This document shows, one piece after another, positions 18,018-25,848 of a stretch of DNA of 64,000 bases (the first letter of the stretch is position 1; the number at the start of each line of letters is the position of its first letter). The DNA lies in assembly GCF_031456835.1 (NCBI RefSeq), contig NZ_JAVDVK010000001.1:3038001-3102000 (forward strand), read 5' to 3'. The position numbers and the translations under genes were made by a program. The notes under the pieces are model-generated. The model did no database searches, had not been told where the DNA came from, and worked only from the letters and a program-made list of their open reading frames with translations. Source of the stretch: Leifsonia shinshuensis (GTDB taxonomy: Bacteria; Actinomycetota; Actinomycetes; Actinomycetales; Microbacteriaceae).

Positions 18018-18485
18018 GTGAGCCTCACCGTCCCCACCCGTTACGAGGAGTGGATGCGGCGCGCCATCGCCGACGCGCGGCTGGCGTTCGGCACAGGGGA
18101 CGTCCCGGTCGCCGCCCTCGTGATCGACGAGCAGGGCCGGGTGATCGGCACCGGCCGGAACGAGCGCGAGCTGCGGCACGACCCGACCGCGCACGCGGAG
18201 GTGCTCGCCCTGCGGGAGGCCGCAGCTACGCGCGACGACTGGCACCTCGAGGGATGCACGCTCGTCGTCACCCTGGAGCCCTGCGTGATGTGTGCGGGCG
18301 CCGTGCTCGCCGCGCGCGTGCCGACCGTCGTGTTCGGCGCGTGGGACGAGAAGGCGGGAGCGGGAGGCTCGGTCTACGACGTGCTGCGCGATCGCCGGCT
18401 GACCCACCGCGTCGAGGTGTTCGCCGGGGTGCTGGCGGAGGACTGCGGCGAGCTGCTGCTCGACTTCTTCCGCGCGAAGCGCTGA
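18018..18485 (+). CDS. tadA: tRNA-specific adenosine deaminase (TadA type)
   Basis: This zinc deaminase is expected to convert A34 to inosine in tRNA-Arg(ACG). The 155-residue protein has the cytidine/deoxycytidylate deaminase motifs HAE (His59, Glu61) and PCVMC (Cys89, Cys92), and TadA-like features DVPVAALV and [11 protein letters not shown]. The start GTG at 18018 is chosen for length; an ATG at 18054 is a shorter alternative. Neighbouring upp is divergent. Other nucleoside deaminases share these motifs, so the tRNA role is by best family fit. Confidence 0.88.
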   Translation: MSLTVPTRYEEWMRRAIADARLAFGTGDVPVAALVIDEQGRVIGTGRNERELRHDPTAHAEVLALREAAATRDDWHLEGCTLVVTLEPCVMCAGAVLAARVPTVVFGAWDEKAGAGGSVYDVLRDRRLTHRVEVFAGVLAEDCGELLLDFFRAKR

Positions 18486-18492
18486 GCCGCGT

Positions 18493-19194
18493 TCAGGCGG
18501 GAAGGCTCTCCAGCCACTCGGAGAACGCCGCGCGCGACGCCTCCTGCATCCGGGCGTTGTAGGCCTCGCGGTCGCGCCGGAGCGCATCCGGGTCGATCGC
18601 CAGTTCATCCAGCTCGTTGTAGCCGTCGGCGACCCAGGACTCGTGCATCTCGTCGGTGACCTCGGGATGGAACTGCACCGCGAGCGCGTAGCCGCCGATC
18701 GCGAACGCCTCGTTGGAGTAGTCGCTCGACGACGCGAGCAGCGTCGCCTCCTCCGGGAGCTCGAACGTGTCGCCGTGCCACTCCACCACCGGGACGCCGT
18801 CGAAGTGCCGGATGGGCGAGGCGGCCCCCGCCTCCGTCGGGTCGACGCGGCGGTAACCGATCTGGGTGGTGTCACCCCGGTAGACCCGGCGGCCCAGCGC
18901 GCCCGCCATCAGCTGTGCGCCCAGACACACGCCGAGCGTCGGGCGCTCGGCGCCGAGCCGCGCGCGGAGCAGCTCCTGCTCGGCCTGCAGGAACGGGAAC
19001 TCGTCCGTCTGGTACGCGCCCATCTCCCCGCCGAGCACGACCACGAGGTCCGCCTCCGCCGGGTCGATGGACGACACGTCCTCCGTCGTCACATCCACGA
19101 TCCGAAGGTCATAGCCGTGCTCGGTGAGCACCGGCCCGATGTTGCCGAGGTGGATGCTCGGGTCGTGCTGCAGGATGACGGCGGTGCGGGTCAC
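18493..19194 (-). CDS. Class I glutamine amidotransferase-like protein
   Basis: This 233-residue protein resembles stand-alone GMP-synthase-like glutamine amidotransferases. The triad is visible: nucleophile Cys90 in GVCLGAQL, then His176 and Glu178 in VQFHPEVT. No synthetase domain or neighbour is present, so its ammonia acceptor is unknown; such proteins are often misnamed GuaA. It overlaps the upstream CDF gene by four bases, so the two are co-translated, though a functional tie is not obvious. Confidence 0.88.
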   Translation of the reverse strand: MTRTAVILQHDPSIHLGNIGPVLTEHGYDLRIVDVTTEDVSSIDPAEADLVVVLGGEMGAYQTDEFPFLQAEQELLRARLGAERPTLGVCLGAQLMAGALGRRVYRGDTTQIGYRRVDPTEAGAASPIRHFDGVPVVEWHGDTFELPEEATLLASSSDYSNEAFAIGGYALAVQFHPEVTDEMHESWVADGYNELDELAIDPDALRRDREAYNARMQEASRAAFSEWLESLPA

Positions 19195-20153
19195 TCGAGT
19201 CCTTTGATGACGATGGTGTCGGTGGCGGGCGCCCGATCGTTCGGGTCGATCCAGACGTCGGGTTCGATGTAGATGACCCGGGCGGCCGGCACGGCGTCGC
19301 GGATGCGGCGCTCGACGGTGTCGATCGCGGCGGCGACGTCGGCGAGACGGTGCTCGCCCGAGAACGCCAGCTTCGCCGCGACCATCAGCTCCTCCGGACC
19401 GAGGTACAGCGTCTTCATGTGGATGATCCGCTCGACCTCATCGCCCGACGTGATGGCCCGCTCGATCGCTGCGGCGTCGGCGTCGCTCGCGCCCTCGCCG
19501 ACCAGCAGGCTCTTCGTCTCGATGCCGAGCACGACGGCGACCGCGACCAGCAGGGCGCCGATCAGCAGCGTCCCGATGCCGTCCCACACGCTGTCGCCCG
19601 TGATGATCGTCATGCCGACGCCGATGAGCGCGAAGACGAGGCCGGTCAGTGCGGCGACGTCCTCGAGGAGCACGACAGGGAGCTCAGGGGCCTTCGCGCG
19701 CCGGATGAACTGCGGCCACGACATCCCCTTCTTGTGCGGCCGCGACTCGTGCACGGCGGTGCGGAGCGAGAACGACTCCAGGCAGATGGCGATGACGAGC
19801 ACCAGGATGGGCAGCCACGCGTTCTCGAGCGGATGGGGGTGCGTCAGCTTCTCGATGCCCTCGTAGATGGAGAACACGCCGCCGACCGAGAAGAGGATGA
19901 TCGAGACGACGAAGGCGTAGACGTACCGCTCGCGGCCGTAGCCGAAGGGATGCTCCCGATCCGCGCTGCGCCGCGACCGGCGGCCGCCCAGCAGGAGCAG
20001 CAGCTGGTTGCCGGAGTCGGCGAGCGAGTGCACGCCCTCCGCCAGCATCGACGACGAGCCGGAGAACACCCACGCGATGAACTTCGTCAGCGCGATTCCG
20101 AGGTTCGCCGCGAAGGCGGCGACGATGGCCCTGGTCCCACCTGATGCGCTCAT
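19191..20153 (-). CDS. Cation diffusion facilitator family transporter
   Basis: This 320-residue membrane protein should export a divalent metal (Zn, Co, Fe or Mn) by proton antiport. It has six hydrophobic segments. The first metal-site half is in the SMLAEGVHSLADSGNQ helix and the second in LLEDVAALTGLV, which keeps the Asp of the HxxxD pattern but has Glu in the usual His position. A cytoplasmic domain follows. The changed H/E residue may alter metal choice. It is co-translated with the amidotransferase gene. Confidence 0.88.
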   Translation of the reverse strand: MSASGGTRAIVAAFAANLGIALTKFIAWVFSGSSSMLAEGVHSLADSGNQLLLLLGGRRSRRSADREHPFGYGRERYVYAFVVSIILFSVGGVFSIYEGIEKLTHPHPLENAWLPILVLVIAICLESFSLRTAVHESRPHKKGMSWPQFIRRAKAPELPVVLLEDVAALTGLVFALIGVGMTIITGDSVWDGIGTLLIGALLVAVAVVLGIETKSLLVGEGASDADAAAIERAITSGDEVERIIHMKTLYLGPEELMVAAKLAFSGEHRLADVAAAIDTVERRIRDAVPAARVIYIEPDVWIDPNDRAPATDTIVIKGLE

Positions 20154-20176
20154 GTCTCCAATCCTAGGATGGAGCC

Positions 20177-21022
20177 ATGGACGACGCGCAGAACGTGACC
20201 CTTCCGACCATCGCGATGCTCGGGGCGGGCTCGATGGGCCGCGCGATCCTCAGCGGGCTGCTGGCACCCGGCGTGCAGGTCGCCGGCATCCGCGTGACGA
20301 ACCGGTCGGAGGCGCGCGCTGCGGAGCTGGCCGGGACCCCGGGCGTGACCGCCTACGCGACCGAGACCCGCGCCGACGCGAACCGCCTCGCGGTGGACGG
20401 CGCGGGCGTCGTCGTGGTCGCCGTGAAGCCGGCCATGGTGCGCGACCTGCTCGCGGAGATCCGCGACTCGCTGGCGCCCGGCACGGTCGTCGTGAGCGTC
20501 GCCGCCGGTGTGACCGCTGAGACGATGGAGTCGCTGCTCCCGGACACCGTGTCCGTGGTCCGCGCCATGCCGAACACGCCGGCCGTCGTCGGCAAGGCCG
20601 TCACCGGCGTCAGCGCCGGCACGCACACCGACGCCGGCGACCTCGCGCTCGTCCGCGCCCTGTTCGAGACCGTCGGCGAGGTCGTCGAGGTGCCGGAGTC
20701 GCAGCTGGATGCGCTGAGCACGATCTCCGGCTCCGGTCCGGCCTACGTCTTCCTCCTCATCGAGGCCCTGACGGAGGCCGCCGTGCAGAAGGGCTTCACC
20801 TCGGAGCAGGCGGCCACGCTCGTGAACGGAACCTTCCTCGGCGCCGCCGACCTCCTCGTCTCGTCCGGCGAGGACCCGGCCGAGCTCCGCCGCCGCGTCA
20901 CCAGCCCGAACGGCACCACCGAGCGCGCGATCGCCGTCCTCCAGTCCGCCGACCTCCCCACCCTCTTCGCCCGCGCAACCGACGCCGCCCTGGCCCGCGC
21001 CCGCGAACTAGCCGCCGGCTAA
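20177..21022 (+). CDS. proC: Pyrroline-5-carboxylate reductase
   Basis: This enzyme performs the last step of proline synthesis, NAD(P)H-dependent reduction of pyrroline-5-carboxylate. The 281-residue protein has the Rossmann motif MLGAGSMGRAILSG, the VAVKPAM turn, RAMPNTPAVVGK and the C-terminal signature SGSGPAYVFLLIEALTEAA. It starts at ATG 20177, divergent from the CDF transporter gene, and is monocistronic. Its stop lies about 20 bp before the first 62-bp palindrome. Confidence 0.95.
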   Translation: MDDAQNVTLPTIAMLGAGSMGRAILSGLLAPGVQVAGIRVTNRSEARAAELAGTPGVTAYATETRADANRLAVDGAGVVVVAVKPAMVRDLLAEIRDSLAPGTVVVSVAAGVTAETMESLLPDTVSVVRAMPNTPAVVGKAVTGVSAGTHTDAGDLALVRALFETVGEVVEVPESQLDALSTISGSGPAYVFLLIEALTEAAVQKGFTSEQAATLVNGTFLGAADLLVSSGEDPAELRRRVTSPNGTTERAIAVLQSADLPTLFARATDAALARARELAAG

Positions 21023-21041
21023 CCCCGCCCGTCCCCCCTCC

Positions 21042-21103
21042 GTCGAGTACACGAAAAGTGCACGCCCTGGCGGCGTGTCGCGTGCACTTATCGTGTACTC
21101 GAT
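21042..21103. repeat. 62-bp palindromic element, copy A (24-14-24)
   Basis: A 24-base left arm starting GTCGAGTACACGAAAAGTGC (21042-21065) and an inverted right arm (21080-21103) match at 22 of 24 positions around a 14-base loop. The right arm contains the stop codon and last codons (S-S-T-R) of the minus-strand nuclease gene. Copy B lies at 22030-22091 on the other side of that gene. Confidence 0.9.
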
Positions 21104-21975
21104 CGGCGGAGCGCCCGGCGCACGCGGAGGGCGACCGCGTCGAACGGATCGGCGGCGGTGACGAAGATCACGTCCCAGCCGAGTTCGATGAGGCGTTCGC
21201 GGCGGCGGATGTCGTGGCGATAGGTGTCCGGGTCGGAGCGGTGGTGATCGCCGAGGTACTCGATCGCGACGTGAGCGTCCGGATACGCCAGGTCGATCAT
21301 TGCCTCGCGTCGCCCATCCACCGGTGAGTGGACGACATGGTTCAGTTCGGGCGACGGAAGGCCCGCGTCCTCGAGAGCCACCCGGAGCCGCGACTCCTGG
21401 GGCGAGAGTGATCCGTACCGCACCCGTTCGAGCGCCTGACGGAGGGCGGTGACGCCCCGGCGACGGCCGTGACGGTGGACCGCCGCGTCCAGGTCCGCCC
21501 GCGTCGCCGGCGGTGCGAGCCCGGAGTACGGCTCGTCGCCGGTGATGAGGTAGTCGCCGATCGCGACGAGGTCGGGGACGGGGAGCAGGCTGCTCAGTTG
21601 AGCCCAGGTGTCGTGGGCGCTGACGACTCGGAGCCCATCCACCACCGACCAGCGGTGCTCGTCCGCGGTGAGCTGATGGGCGCGCACGCCGCGGAGCCGT
21701 GGTGGACGGTTCGGCTCGAAGACCGCGACTTCGACCTTCTCGGGCAGAGCCCAGATCGGCAGGGGGAGCCCGTGGATCATCGCCGCCGACCGGTGGCTGA
21801 ACAGCGAGTACGGCGGCAGCACCACGCTGGCGGCCCGGCACTGCGCGAGATGGTCCTCGGGAGGAGCCTCCGTCCGCATCCCATGGAAAGGCCGATGCAT
21901 CCGCGTCCCGTAGACCTGACGTCGGGACGTCCCATGCGCCATCAGGTCCCGGGTGCGCGTGCCGATCTCATCCAT
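21088..21975 (-). CDS. Endonuclease-like protein (DUF559/VSR-type PD-(D/E)xK fold)
   Basis: This 295-residue protein has an N-terminal region like the AbiEi-type antitoxin/HTH domain seen in many actinobacterial proteins (LMAHGTSRRQVYG, then LPPYSLFSHRSAAMIHG). The C-terminal domain resembles very-short-patch-repair/DUF559 nucleases: IDLAYPDAHVAIEYLGDHH holds the Asp and Glu of a PD-(D/E)xK site, and R-R-R-E-R-L-I-E-L-G-W-D-V follows. Biological role is unknown. A TTG at 21987 or the ATG at 21975 may start it. It is flanked on both sides by matching 62-bp palindromes, one of which forms its 3' end. Confidence 0.75.
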   Translation of the reverse strand: MDEIGTRTRDLMAHGTSRRQVYGTRMHRPFHGMRTEAPPEDHLAQCRAASVVLPPYSLFSHRSAAMIHGLPLPIWALPEKVEVAVFEPNRPPRLRGVRAHQLTADEHRWSVVDGLRVVSAHDTWAQLSSLLPVPDLVAIGDYLITGDEPYSGLAPPATRADLDAAVHRHGRRRGVTALRQALERVRYGSLSPQESRLRVALEDAGLPSPELNHVVHSPVDGRREAMIDLAYPDAHVAIEYLGDHHRSDPDTYRHDIRRRERLIELGWDVIFVTAADPFDAVALRVRRALRRSSTR

Positions 21976-22029
21976 GCCTCCACTCAACCGTCCGCGCGCC
22001 CCGCCCGCGGCTTATCCACAGCCCCCACC

Positions 22030-22091
22030 GTCGAGTACACGAAAAGTGCACGCGAATACGGCGAGTCGCGTGCGCTTTTCGTGTACTCGAC
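22030..22091. repeat. 62-bp palindromic element, copy B (24-14-24)
   Basis: The left arm (22030-22053) is identical to the left arm of copy A, and the right arm (22068-22091) pairs with it at 23 of 24 positions. The loop is again 14 bases and its 3' half (CGGCGAGTC) resembles copy A (CGGCGTGTC). Flanking outer bases are CCTCC to the left of A and GGAGG to the right of B, so the outer edges are mirror images. Confidence 0.9.
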
Positions 22092-22133
22092 GGAGGGCGG
22101 AGAGGCGAGGGAGAGACGAGGGAGGGGGGGCAG

Positions 22134-22805
22134 TCAGGGGTCGAGGGAGGCGAAGCGCTCGATGTCGGCGGAGGCCCCGGAGACGATGACGAGGTCGTGG
22201 TCGGAGACCACGGTGTCGGAGGTCGCGTAGGTGAAGGGACGGCCGGGGCTCTTCACGCCGACGACCGTGATGTTGAACTTGGAGCGCACGCCCGAGTCGC
22301 CCAGGCGCATCCCGCGGATCGACTTCGGCGGGTACAGCTTGACCAGGGCGAAGTCGTCGTCGAACTCGATGAAGTCCAGCATCCGCCCGGACACCAGGTG
22401 CGCAGTGCGCTCGCCCGCCTCCGCCTCCGGGTAGATGACGTGGTTGGCGCCGATCCGCTCCAGGATCTTGCCGTGCGACTTCGAGATCGCCTTCGCCCAG
22501 ATCTGCGGCACCTTCAGGTCGACCAGGTTGGCCGTGATGAGCACGCTGGCCTCGATCGACGAGCCGACCGCGACGACCCCGATCGAGAAGTCCTCCGCGC
22601 CGATCTGCCGCAGCGTGTCCATCGAGCGGGCGTCCGCCTGCACCGCGTGCGTGACCCGGTCGGCCCACTTCTGCACCAGCCCCGCGTCCGTGTCGATCGC
22701 CAGCACCTCGCGGCCGAGCCGGTCCAGCTGCCCGGCGGTCGCCGCGCCGAACCGGCCGAGGCCGATCACCAGCACGGGGGCGTTGTGCTTGATCCGGTCA
22801 ACCAA
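22134..22805 (-). CDS. Potassium uptake regulatory subunit (TrkA/KtrA family)
   Basis: This is the 223-residue cytoplasmic gating subunit of a Trk/Ktr potassium transporter. It has an RCK_N domain with the nucleotide-binding fold (VIGLGRFGAATAGQLDRLG, AIDTDAGLV) and an RCK_C domain near residues 140-220 (GMRLGDSGVRSKFNITVVGV). One N domain only, as in KtrA rather than the duplicated E. coli TrkA. Its start overlaps the end of the membrane subunit gene by eight bases. Confidence 0.93.
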   Translation of the reverse strand: MVDRIKHNAPVLVIGLGRFGAATAGQLDRLGREVLAIDTDAGLVQKWADRVTHAVQADARSMDTLRQIGAEDFSIGVVAVGSSIEASVLITANLVDLKVPQIWAKAISKSHGKILERIGANHVIYPEAEAGERTAHLVSGRMLDFIEFDDDFALVKLYPPKSIRGMRLGDSGVRSKFNITVVGVKSPGRPFTYATSDTVVSDHDLVIVSGASADIERFASLDP

Positions 22806-24234
22806 CGAGCGGCCTCTCCTCCGGGTTCTGGTACAGCTGCCGCCGCTGCCTCTGGGCGAGGGCGGCAGCGAGAGTCACTGTACCAACGCGCCCGCAGAAC
22901 ATCGTCGCGGCCATGATGTAGATGCCCGCGTCCGGCAACCGCTCCGTCAGTCCCGTCGTGAGGCCGCAGGTGGCGAAGCCGGAGATCACGTCGAAGAGCA
23001 CGTGGTCGAGCGGCGCCTTCGTGATCTGCGTGATCAGGATGGTCGACACGGCGACGATCGTCGCTCCCCACAGGGCGATGGCGACGGAGACGCGCAGGAC
23101 GTCGGTCGGGATGCGCCGGCGGAACGCGTCCATCGGCTCCACCCCGCGCGCCTCGGCGAAAGCGGCCAGGAACAGGACGGCGAGCGTCGTCACCTTGATG
23201 CCCCCGGCGGTGGATGCGGACCCGCCGCCGATGAACATCAGCATGTCCGTGACCAGCAGGCTCGACCCGTGGAGGTCGTCGATCGGGATGGTCGAGAAGC
23301 CGCCCGAGCGTGCCATCGTCGAGAGGAACAGGGACTGGAAGATCGTGTGACCCGCATCCAGGCGTCCGAACGTCTTCGGGTTGTCGTACTCGAGCACGAT
23401 GTAGAGCACGGCGCCCGCGACGAGCAGGATCAGCGACGTGAGCAGCGTCAGCTTCACGTGGATGGACCACCGGCGCCGTTTGAGCCGGAGGTTGGAGGCG
23501 ATGGCCAGGATCACCGGGAACCCGATGGCCCCGAGGAACACGCCGATCATCAGCGCGCTCAGGAACCAGTAGTCGGTCGCGAAGGCGTCGATGCCCTCGG
23601 TGTTCGGCGTGAAGCCGGTGTTGGTGAACGCCATGGCCGAGTAGTACAGCGACTCCCAGACGGCCGTGCCCACGTCGATCCCCGCGATGAGCATCCGTGG
23701 GAAGAGCAGCAGCGCGACCGCGCCCTCGATGACCACCATGCTGAGGGCGACCGTGGTCAGCAGCTTGCCGACATCCCCGAGTCGCACCGCCTGTCCCTCG
23801 TCGACCGGGCCGCCGTGCACGCGCAGCGGATTGCTGTCGCCGGCGGCCATCAGCTTGGCGCGCAGGCCGAGCTTCCGCGACACCACCAGCCCGAGGATGG
23901 ACGCCATGGTCAGCACGCCGACGGCGCCCACCTGCACGCCGATGTACACCAGGAAATGGCCGAAGTAGGACCAGTGGGTGGCCATGTCGACGGTCGAGAG
24001 GCCGGTCACGCAGATCACCGACATGGCGGTGAAGAGCGAGTCGGCGAGGCCTGTCCACTGGCCGTTCGCAGAGGAGATCGGCAGCGAGAACAGCAGCGTG
24101 AAGACGAGGATGAGCAGCGCGAACACCAGGATGGCGAACCGCGACGGGCTCCGTGCCGCGAAGCCGTTGACGACGTCGCGCACGCGTTCACTGGGGGTGG
24201 CGGGGCGTCCGCGGACCGTCCGGGTGGTGCTCAT
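22798..24234 (-). CDS. Potassium transporter membrane subunit (TrkH/KtrB family)
   Basis: This 478-residue integral membrane protein forms the potassium path, with four M1-P-M2 repeats. Selectivity-filter glycines are visible in VICVTGLSTVDMATHWS, AFTNTGFTPNTEGI, ARSGGFSTIPIDDL and GFATCGLTTGLTERL. The start is taken at ATG 24234, after GGAAGGA; a frame extending to 24282 lacks support. It is the first gene of a two-gene operon with the KtrA-like subunit. Uptake is probably Na+- or H+-coupled. Confidence 0.94.
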   Translation of the reverse strand: MSTTRTVRGRPATPSERVRDVVNGFAARSPSRFAILVFALLILVFTLLFSLPISSANGQWTGLADSLFTAMSVICVTGLSTVDMATHWSYFGHFLVYIGVQVGAVGVLTMASILGLVVSRKLGLRAKLMAAGDSNPLRVHGGPVDEGQAVRLGDVGKLLTTVALSMVVIEGAVALLLFPRMLIAGIDVGTAVWESLYYSAMAFTNTGFTPNTEGIDAFATDYWFLSALMIGVFLGAIGFPVILAIASNLRLKRRRWSIHVKLTLLTSLILLVAGAVLYIVLEYDNPKTFGRLDAGHTIFQSLFLSTMARSGGFSTIPIDDLHGSSLLVTDMLMFIGGGSASTAGGIKVTTLAVLFLAAFAEARGVEPMDAFRRRIPTDVLRVSVAIALWGATIVAVSTILITQITKAPLDHVLFDVISGFATCGLTTGLTERLPDAGIYIMAATMFCGRVGTVTLAAALAQRQRRQLYQNPEERPLVG

Positions 24235-24316
24235 GTCTGGTCCTTCCCGTCGTCTTCCTGTGCAGGGGCGGGCTTCGGACATGGTACTGCGCCGGGGGAA
24301 TGGCTAGCCTGGGGAC

Positions 24317-24742
24317 ATGGCCGACATCTTCGACGTGATCGCCGATCCGACGCGGCGCGAGATCCTGCGCGTGCTGCTCGACCGCAGCGGGGATGCGACG
24401 CATTCCGCAGGCGATATATCCGTGTCGGAGATCGTGGCGACGCTCGAACTGAGCCAGCCGACGGTGTCGAAGCACCTGAAAGTGCTGCGCGAGGCGGGTC
24501 TCGTCTCGGTGCGGGAGCTCGGCCAGCACCGCTACTACCGGCTCGACGCCGGGCCCCTCGAAGCCGTGGAGGACTGGGTCATTCCGTTCACGGCATCCGA
24601 TGAGGATGTGGCGCTGAGCGTCCGCCTGGCCGAGGAGACGCGCGACTTCGCGAGCACGGTCGGCAAGGTGCTCGCCGACACCCGGCACCGGGTCTCGTCG
24701 GCCACCGAGCGCGTGACTCCGAAGAAGTGGCGCAAGGACTGA
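24317..24742 (+). CDS. ArsR family transcriptional regulator
   Basis: This 141-residue protein has the ArsR winged helix: MADIFDVIADPTRREILRVL, the LELSQPTVSKHLKVLREAGL recognition helices and the RELGQHRYYRLDAGPLEAV wing. No cysteine metal site is present, so it is probably a metal-independent SmtB/ArsR relative. It is divergent from the potassium transporter operon, which is a plausible target. Confidence 0.88.
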   Translation: MADIFDVIADPTRREILRVLLDRSGDATHSAGDISVSEIVATLELSQPTVSKHLKVLREAGLVSVRELGQHRYYRLDAGPLEAVEDWVIPFTASDEDVALSVRLAEETRDFASTVGKVLADTRHRVSSATERVTPKKWRKD

Positions 24743-24782
24743 CCGTCCCGAGTACCATGACGGGCAGGAGAGGGACGGGACC

Positions 24783-24995
24783 ATGGCACACGATCTGAAG
24801 GATGTGCGCTTCCTGACGGTCGCCGAGGTGGCCGACATGATGCGTGTCTCCCGCATGACCGTCTACCGTCTCGTCCACGCCGGCGAGTTGCCGGCGATCC
24901 GTTTCGGGCGGTCGTTCCGCGTGCCCGAGTCCGCCGTCGAGCAGCTGCTGCAGACGGCCACCTCCCGAGAAGGCGGCGTCGCGGACTCGGCGTGA
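24783..24995 (+). CDS. Excisionase-type helix-turn-helix protein
   Basis: This 70-residue protein is essentially one MerR-like HTH_17 domain: FLTVAEVADMMRVSRMTVYRL, then HAGELPAIRFGRSFRVPESAVEQLL. It lies directly before the bS22 gene, a neighbourhood known in Actinobacteria, and is not linked to any phage gene here. So despite the excisionase family name it is likely a housekeeping DNA-binding protein. GGGACGGGACC precedes the start. Confidence 0.85.
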   Translation: MAHDLKDVRFLTVAEVADMMRVSRMTVYRLVHAGELPAIRFGRSFRVPESAVEQLLQTATSREGGVADSA

Positions 24996-25002
24996 CGTCG
25001 GG

Positions 25003-25008
25003 TAGACT
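25003..25008 (+). promoter_or_regulatory. Probable -10 box (TAGACT) of the bS22 gene
   Basis: TAGACT lies 58 bp before the GTG of the small basic peptide gene, just after the stop of the HTH gene. A good -35 is not obvious. Confidence 0.4.
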
Positions 25009-25065
25009 GTCACTTCGTGTCGCCGCGCGCCCCGCGGCATACCCCTGATTCTTTGTGAGGTCTAC

Positions 25066-25164
25066 GTGGGTTCCGTTATCAAGAAGCGTCGCAAGCGTAT
25101 GGCGAAGAAGAAGCACCGCAAGCTTCTTCGCAAGACGCGCCACCAGCGTCGCAACAAGAAGTAG
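25066..25164 (+). CDS. Very short basic ribosomal peptide, bS22 (AURKAIP1/COX24 domain)
   Basis: This 32-residue peptide is almost half Lys/Arg: it begins GSVIKKRRKRMAKKKHRKLL and continues with RKTRHQRRNKK. It matches the AURKAIP1/COX24 peptide found as bS22 on the small subunit in actinobacterial ribosomes. It starts at GTG 25066, five bases after GAGG, and ends at TAG. An intrinsic terminator follows at 25184. Size and composition make it easy to miss in automatic calls. Confidence 0.93.
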   Translation: MGSVIKKRRKRMAKKKHRKLLRKTRHQRRNKK

Positions 25165-25183
25165 ACCTCCGGTCTGCGGCTCA

Positions 25184-25213
25184 AGCGTCGGTCCATTCGG
25201 CCCGGCGCTTTTT
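25184..25213 (+). terminator. Intrinsic terminator after the bS22 gene
   Basis: AGCGTCGG (25184-25191) pairs with CCGGCGCT (25202-25209) with one mismatch, followed directly by TTTTTG. Confidence 0.7.
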
Positions 25214-25236
25214 GCTGTACCGTCTAGAGTGGAGGC

Positions 25237-25500
25237 GTGTCCACCGTCTCCCTCACTCTCATCGGCAAGCCCGGCTGCCACCTGTGCGATGACGCCAGGG
25301 AGGTCATCCGCACGGTCATCGACGACCTGCCCGCGGAGGCACCGGAGGTCGCGGTGACGGAGGAGGACATCCTCCAGGATGCCGCCCTCCACGCGAAGTA
25401 CGTGGAGGAGATCCCGGTGGTGCTGATCGAGGGACGCGTCCACACCTACTGGCGGGTCGACCCGGCCCGCCTGCGCACCGCACTGCTGGAGGCCCGATGA
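25237..25500 (+). CDS. Glutaredoxin-like thioredoxin-fold protein
   Basis: This 87-residue thioredoxin-fold protein has an N-terminal redox motif KPGCHLCDDA (CxxC) and the cis-proline region EEIPVVLIEGRV. It matches the DUF836/glutaredoxin-2-like group. Substrate is unknown. The GTG at 25237 starts it, and its stop overlaps the start of the Dabb gene (ATGA), so the pair is co-translated. Confidence 0.88.
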   Translation: MSTVSLTLIGKPGCHLCDDAREVIRTVIDDLPAEAPEVAVTEEDILQDAALHAKYVEEIPVVLIEGRVHTYWRVDPARLRTALLEAR

Positions 25501-25796
25501 CCATCCGCCACGTCGTCTCGTGGAAGCTCGCCACCTCCGATCCCGCCGTGCGGGCGGAGCACGCGGCGACCATCAAGCGCGGGCTGGAGTCGCTCCCTGC
25601 GGTGATCCCGCAGCTGCGCTCGCTGCAGGTCGGCGTGAGCGCCGCGCCCGGCGACGACTTCGACGTGGTGCTCATCAGCGACTTCGACTCGTTCGACGAC
25701 ATCGCCGTCTACCAGGAGCACCCGGCTCACCTCGAGGTCGCGGGCTTCATCCGCTCCGTCGTCGCGGGGCGTGCGGCGGTCGACTTCGAGGTCTGA
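25497..25796 (+). CDS. Dabb (stress-responsive A/B barrel) family protein
   Basis: This 99-residue protein fits the dimeric alpha-beta barrel Dabb fold: IRHVVSWKL at the N-terminus, a central IPQLRSLQVGVS helix-strand and YQEHPAHLEVAGFIRSVV near the C-terminus. Family members are small enzymes or stress proteins; function is unknown here. It overlaps the glutaredoxin-like gene by four bases. Confidence 0.85.
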   Translation: MTIRHVVSWKLATSDPAVRAEHAATIKRGLESLPAVIPQLRSLQVGVSAAPGDDFDVVLISDFDSFDDIAVYQEHPAHLEVAGFIRSVVAGRAAVDFEV

Positions 25797-25848
25797 GCGG
25801 CGCTCGCCGCGAGCCGCGAGGCCGCGAGCCGCGATCGATGAGCCGGTC

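Noticed and set aside
21042..22091. Reading the two 62-bp palindromes as plain terminators
   Set aside because: They lack T runs, are far longer and nearly identical to each other, and one overlaps a coding end. A terminator role is possible but does not explain the identity of the arms.
22435..24603. A 722-codon plus-strand frame
   Set aside because: It is antisense to trkA/trkH genes and low in complexity; no ribosome site or motif.
24783..24995. Excisionase of a prophage
   Set aside because: No phage genes are nearby; the bS22 neighbour indicates a core locus.
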